Source: Deltaproteobacteria bacterium (lineage in GTDB: Bacteria > Desulfobacterota_E > Deferrimicrobia > Deferrimicrobiales > Deferrimicrobiaceae). From it: a DNA stretch of 7,026 bases. Every line of letters starts with the position of its first letter. The first letter of the stretch is position 1. Of the stretch, positions 6,153 to 7,026 are shown piece after piece. The position numbers and the translations under genes were made by a program. The notes beneath the pieces are model-generated. The model was not told where the DNA came from and ran no database searches. It saw only the letters and a list, made by a program, of their open reading frames with translations. The stretch lies in contig JAMDCN010000013.1 in NCBI GenBank assembly GCA_023489025.1, positions 1-7,026 on the forward strand, read 5' to 3'.

Positions 6153-6212
6153 ATGAAACGAGAAAGACTCCTGCCATGCAACCATCCCGGGAAATTCCGG
6201 GGGAAACCCTAA
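6153..6212 (+). other. 19-codon upstream frame overlapping the aquaporin start
   Basis: ATG at 6153 is about ten bases after GGAGAGG (6136-6142), a better ribosome site than any near the aquaporin ATG at 6176. The frame reads MKRERLLPCNHPGKFRGKP and stops at TAA 6210-6212, inside the aquaporin N-terminus and in another frame. It may be an upstream leader, chance, or a sign that a frameshift separates the original start from the aquaporin body. Confidence 0.3.
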
Positions 6213-6734
6213 GGACGGAAACGACGCGCTACCCGGGTGCGATTCCGTGGCTCGCCTGCGCGGCCGAATTCGCGGGAACCTTTTTCATGGTGGCATGGGG
6301 GCTCTCCGCGGTGGTGTTCATGATGAGCGCCTCTTCTCCCATGCACTCGCTGATGCCCGGGTACCGGGTGCGGCTCCTGCTGACGGGGATTCTCTTCGCG
6401 GCGGGCGGAACCGCGGTCGTCTACTCCCCCCTGGGGCAGCGAAGCGGCGGGCACATCAACCCCGCGGTCTCCTTGACCTTCTGGATTTTGGGGAAGATGA
6501 GGGGGCGGGACATGGCCCTCTATTCGATGGCGCAGTTCCTGGGCGGTCTGGCCGGCGCGGGACTCGTCAAGTTTCTTTGGGGAGGGTGGGCGACGAGCGT
6601 GAACGCGGGGGTCACCATGCCGGCCCCGTGGATCTCTCCCGCGGGCGCGGTCGGAGTTGAATTCCTGATTACGGGTAGCCTCCTCTGGGTGATACTGTAC
6701 TTCGTCAGTCACCCGAAATTGCATCGCTGGACCG
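6176..6734 (+). pseudogene. aquaporin / glycerol-facilitator (MIP) family gene, 3' half lost at a tandem duplication
   Basis: In the frame of ATG 6176 the protein is clearly MIP family: a first helix AEFAGTFFMVAWGLSAVVFM (30-49), a second helix RLLLTGILFAAGGTAVVYS (66-84), the first pore loop SGGHINPAVSL with NPA at 95-97, a third helix (about 112-135) and a fourth (about 157-178). After KLHRWT (residue 186) the sequence jumps into a second copy of its own beginning and the frame shifts, so the fifth helix, the second NPA loop and the sixth helix are missing. A working channel needs both half-pore loops, so this copy should not conduct. The frame stays open to base 7026, but everything after 6734 is an arginine-rich out-of-frame reading. 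The start is uncertain because no good ribosome site precedes 6176. Family members pass water, glycerol or small neutral solutes. Confidence 0.7.
6206..6734. repeat. first unit of a tandem duplication (529-base period)
   Basis: Bases 6206-6497 align without gaps to 6735-7026 with 8 mismatches in 292 (about 97%). The period of 529 is not a multiple of three, so the second unit is out of frame with the first. Three mismatches change residues (R to H, G to D, I to V; the last takes two bases) and four are silent, which looks like diverged coding copies rather than random sequencing error. Confidence 0.85.
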
Positions 6735-7026
6735 ACCCTAAGGACGGAAACGACGCACTACCCGGATGCGGTCCCGTGGCTCGCCTGCGCGGCCGAATTC
6801 GCGGGAACCTTTTTCATGGTGGCATGGGGGCTCTCCGCGGTGGTGTTCATGATGAGCGCCTCCTCTCCCATGCACTCGCTGATGCCCGGATATCGGGTAC
6901 GGCTCCTGCTGACGGGGATTCTCTTCGCGGCGGGCGGAACCGCGGTCGTCTACTCCCCCCTGGGGCAGCGAAGCGGCGGGCACATCAACCCCGCGGTCTC
7001 CTTGACCTTCTGGATTTTGGGGAAGA
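6735..7026 (+). pseudogene. second copy of the aquaporin 5' region, runs off the window end
   Basis: The same MIP N-terminal half as at 6206-6497, read in the frame beginning at 6735, through the first NPA loop (GGHINPAVS) and still open at the last base. Upstream in this frame there is a stop at 6690-6692 and no ATG, GTG or TTG before the copy begins; the first ATG is at 6816, inside the first helix. It therefore has no evident start of its own. The downstream half, with the second NPA loop, may lie beyond the window. It could be the remains of a real duplication or a strain-variant copy joined by the assembler. Confidence 0.6.

Noticed and set aside
6186..6201. CCCGG...CCGGG hairpin near the aquaporin start
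   Set aside because: Only a five-pair stem in GC-rich sequence; not distinguishable from chance.
6247..6660. 137-codon plus-strand frame, and the minus-strand frames at 6209-6724 and 6738-6983
   Set aside because: All are wrong-phase readings of the duplicated aquaporin region; the two minus-strand frames look alike only because the DNA is repeated.
1..7026. CRISPR array, tRNA, rRNA or a defence/novel multi-gene system
   Set aside because: No regularly spaced short repeats, no tRNA cloverleaf or rRNA-like stretches, and no nuclease, helicase, toxin or polymerase motifs in any credible gene.

Overview
This is a GC-rich bacterial window with tightly packed genes and no RNA genes, CRISPR array or recognisable transposase. 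The gene content (DUF1614 membrane protein, a divergent Lgt-family protein, a TSUP/DUF1634 pair, a signal-peptide-less GH15 glucoamylase) would fit a Desulfobacterota/deltaproteobacterial or related lineage. I hold that placement loosely, because no phylogenetic marker is present. The window may be a whole short contig: the first gene is already open at base 1, and the last bases lie inside a repeat.

Layout. Bases 1-1593 (+) hold the 3' part of a DUF1614 gene followed closely by an lgt-like gene, probably one transcript. Bases 1529-5230 (-) hold three genes transcribed leftwards: a TSUP (TauE/SafE-type) anion exporter, its usual small partner DUF1634 with overlapping stop codon and ribosome site, and after 77 bases a complete GH15 glucoamylase. 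The glucoamylase converges on the lgt-like gene and overlaps it by 65 bases. Bases 5231-6175 are mosaic: an AT-richer secreted helical protein gene (-) is preceded by a 17-codon relic built from two pieces of the glucoamylase gene, and a 28-base direct repeat flanks the whole block. Bases 6176-7026 (+) carry the first part of an aquaporin-family gene, cut after its fourth membrane helix and joined out of frame to a second, about 97% identical copy of its own beginning, which runs off the end.

Functionally, the left half is membrane/envelope biology, the middle is anion transport plus intracellular alpha-glucan breakdown, and the right end shows recent rearrangement. I see no convincing new multi-gene system. 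The points most worth checking are the glucoamylase-derived leader in front of the helical protein, the direct-repeat-flanked low-GC block, the out-of-frame tandem aquaporin duplication (real or assembly-derived), the Lgt-like protein with most classical active-site residues replaced, and a perfect 29-base inverted repeat inside the glucoamylase gene.
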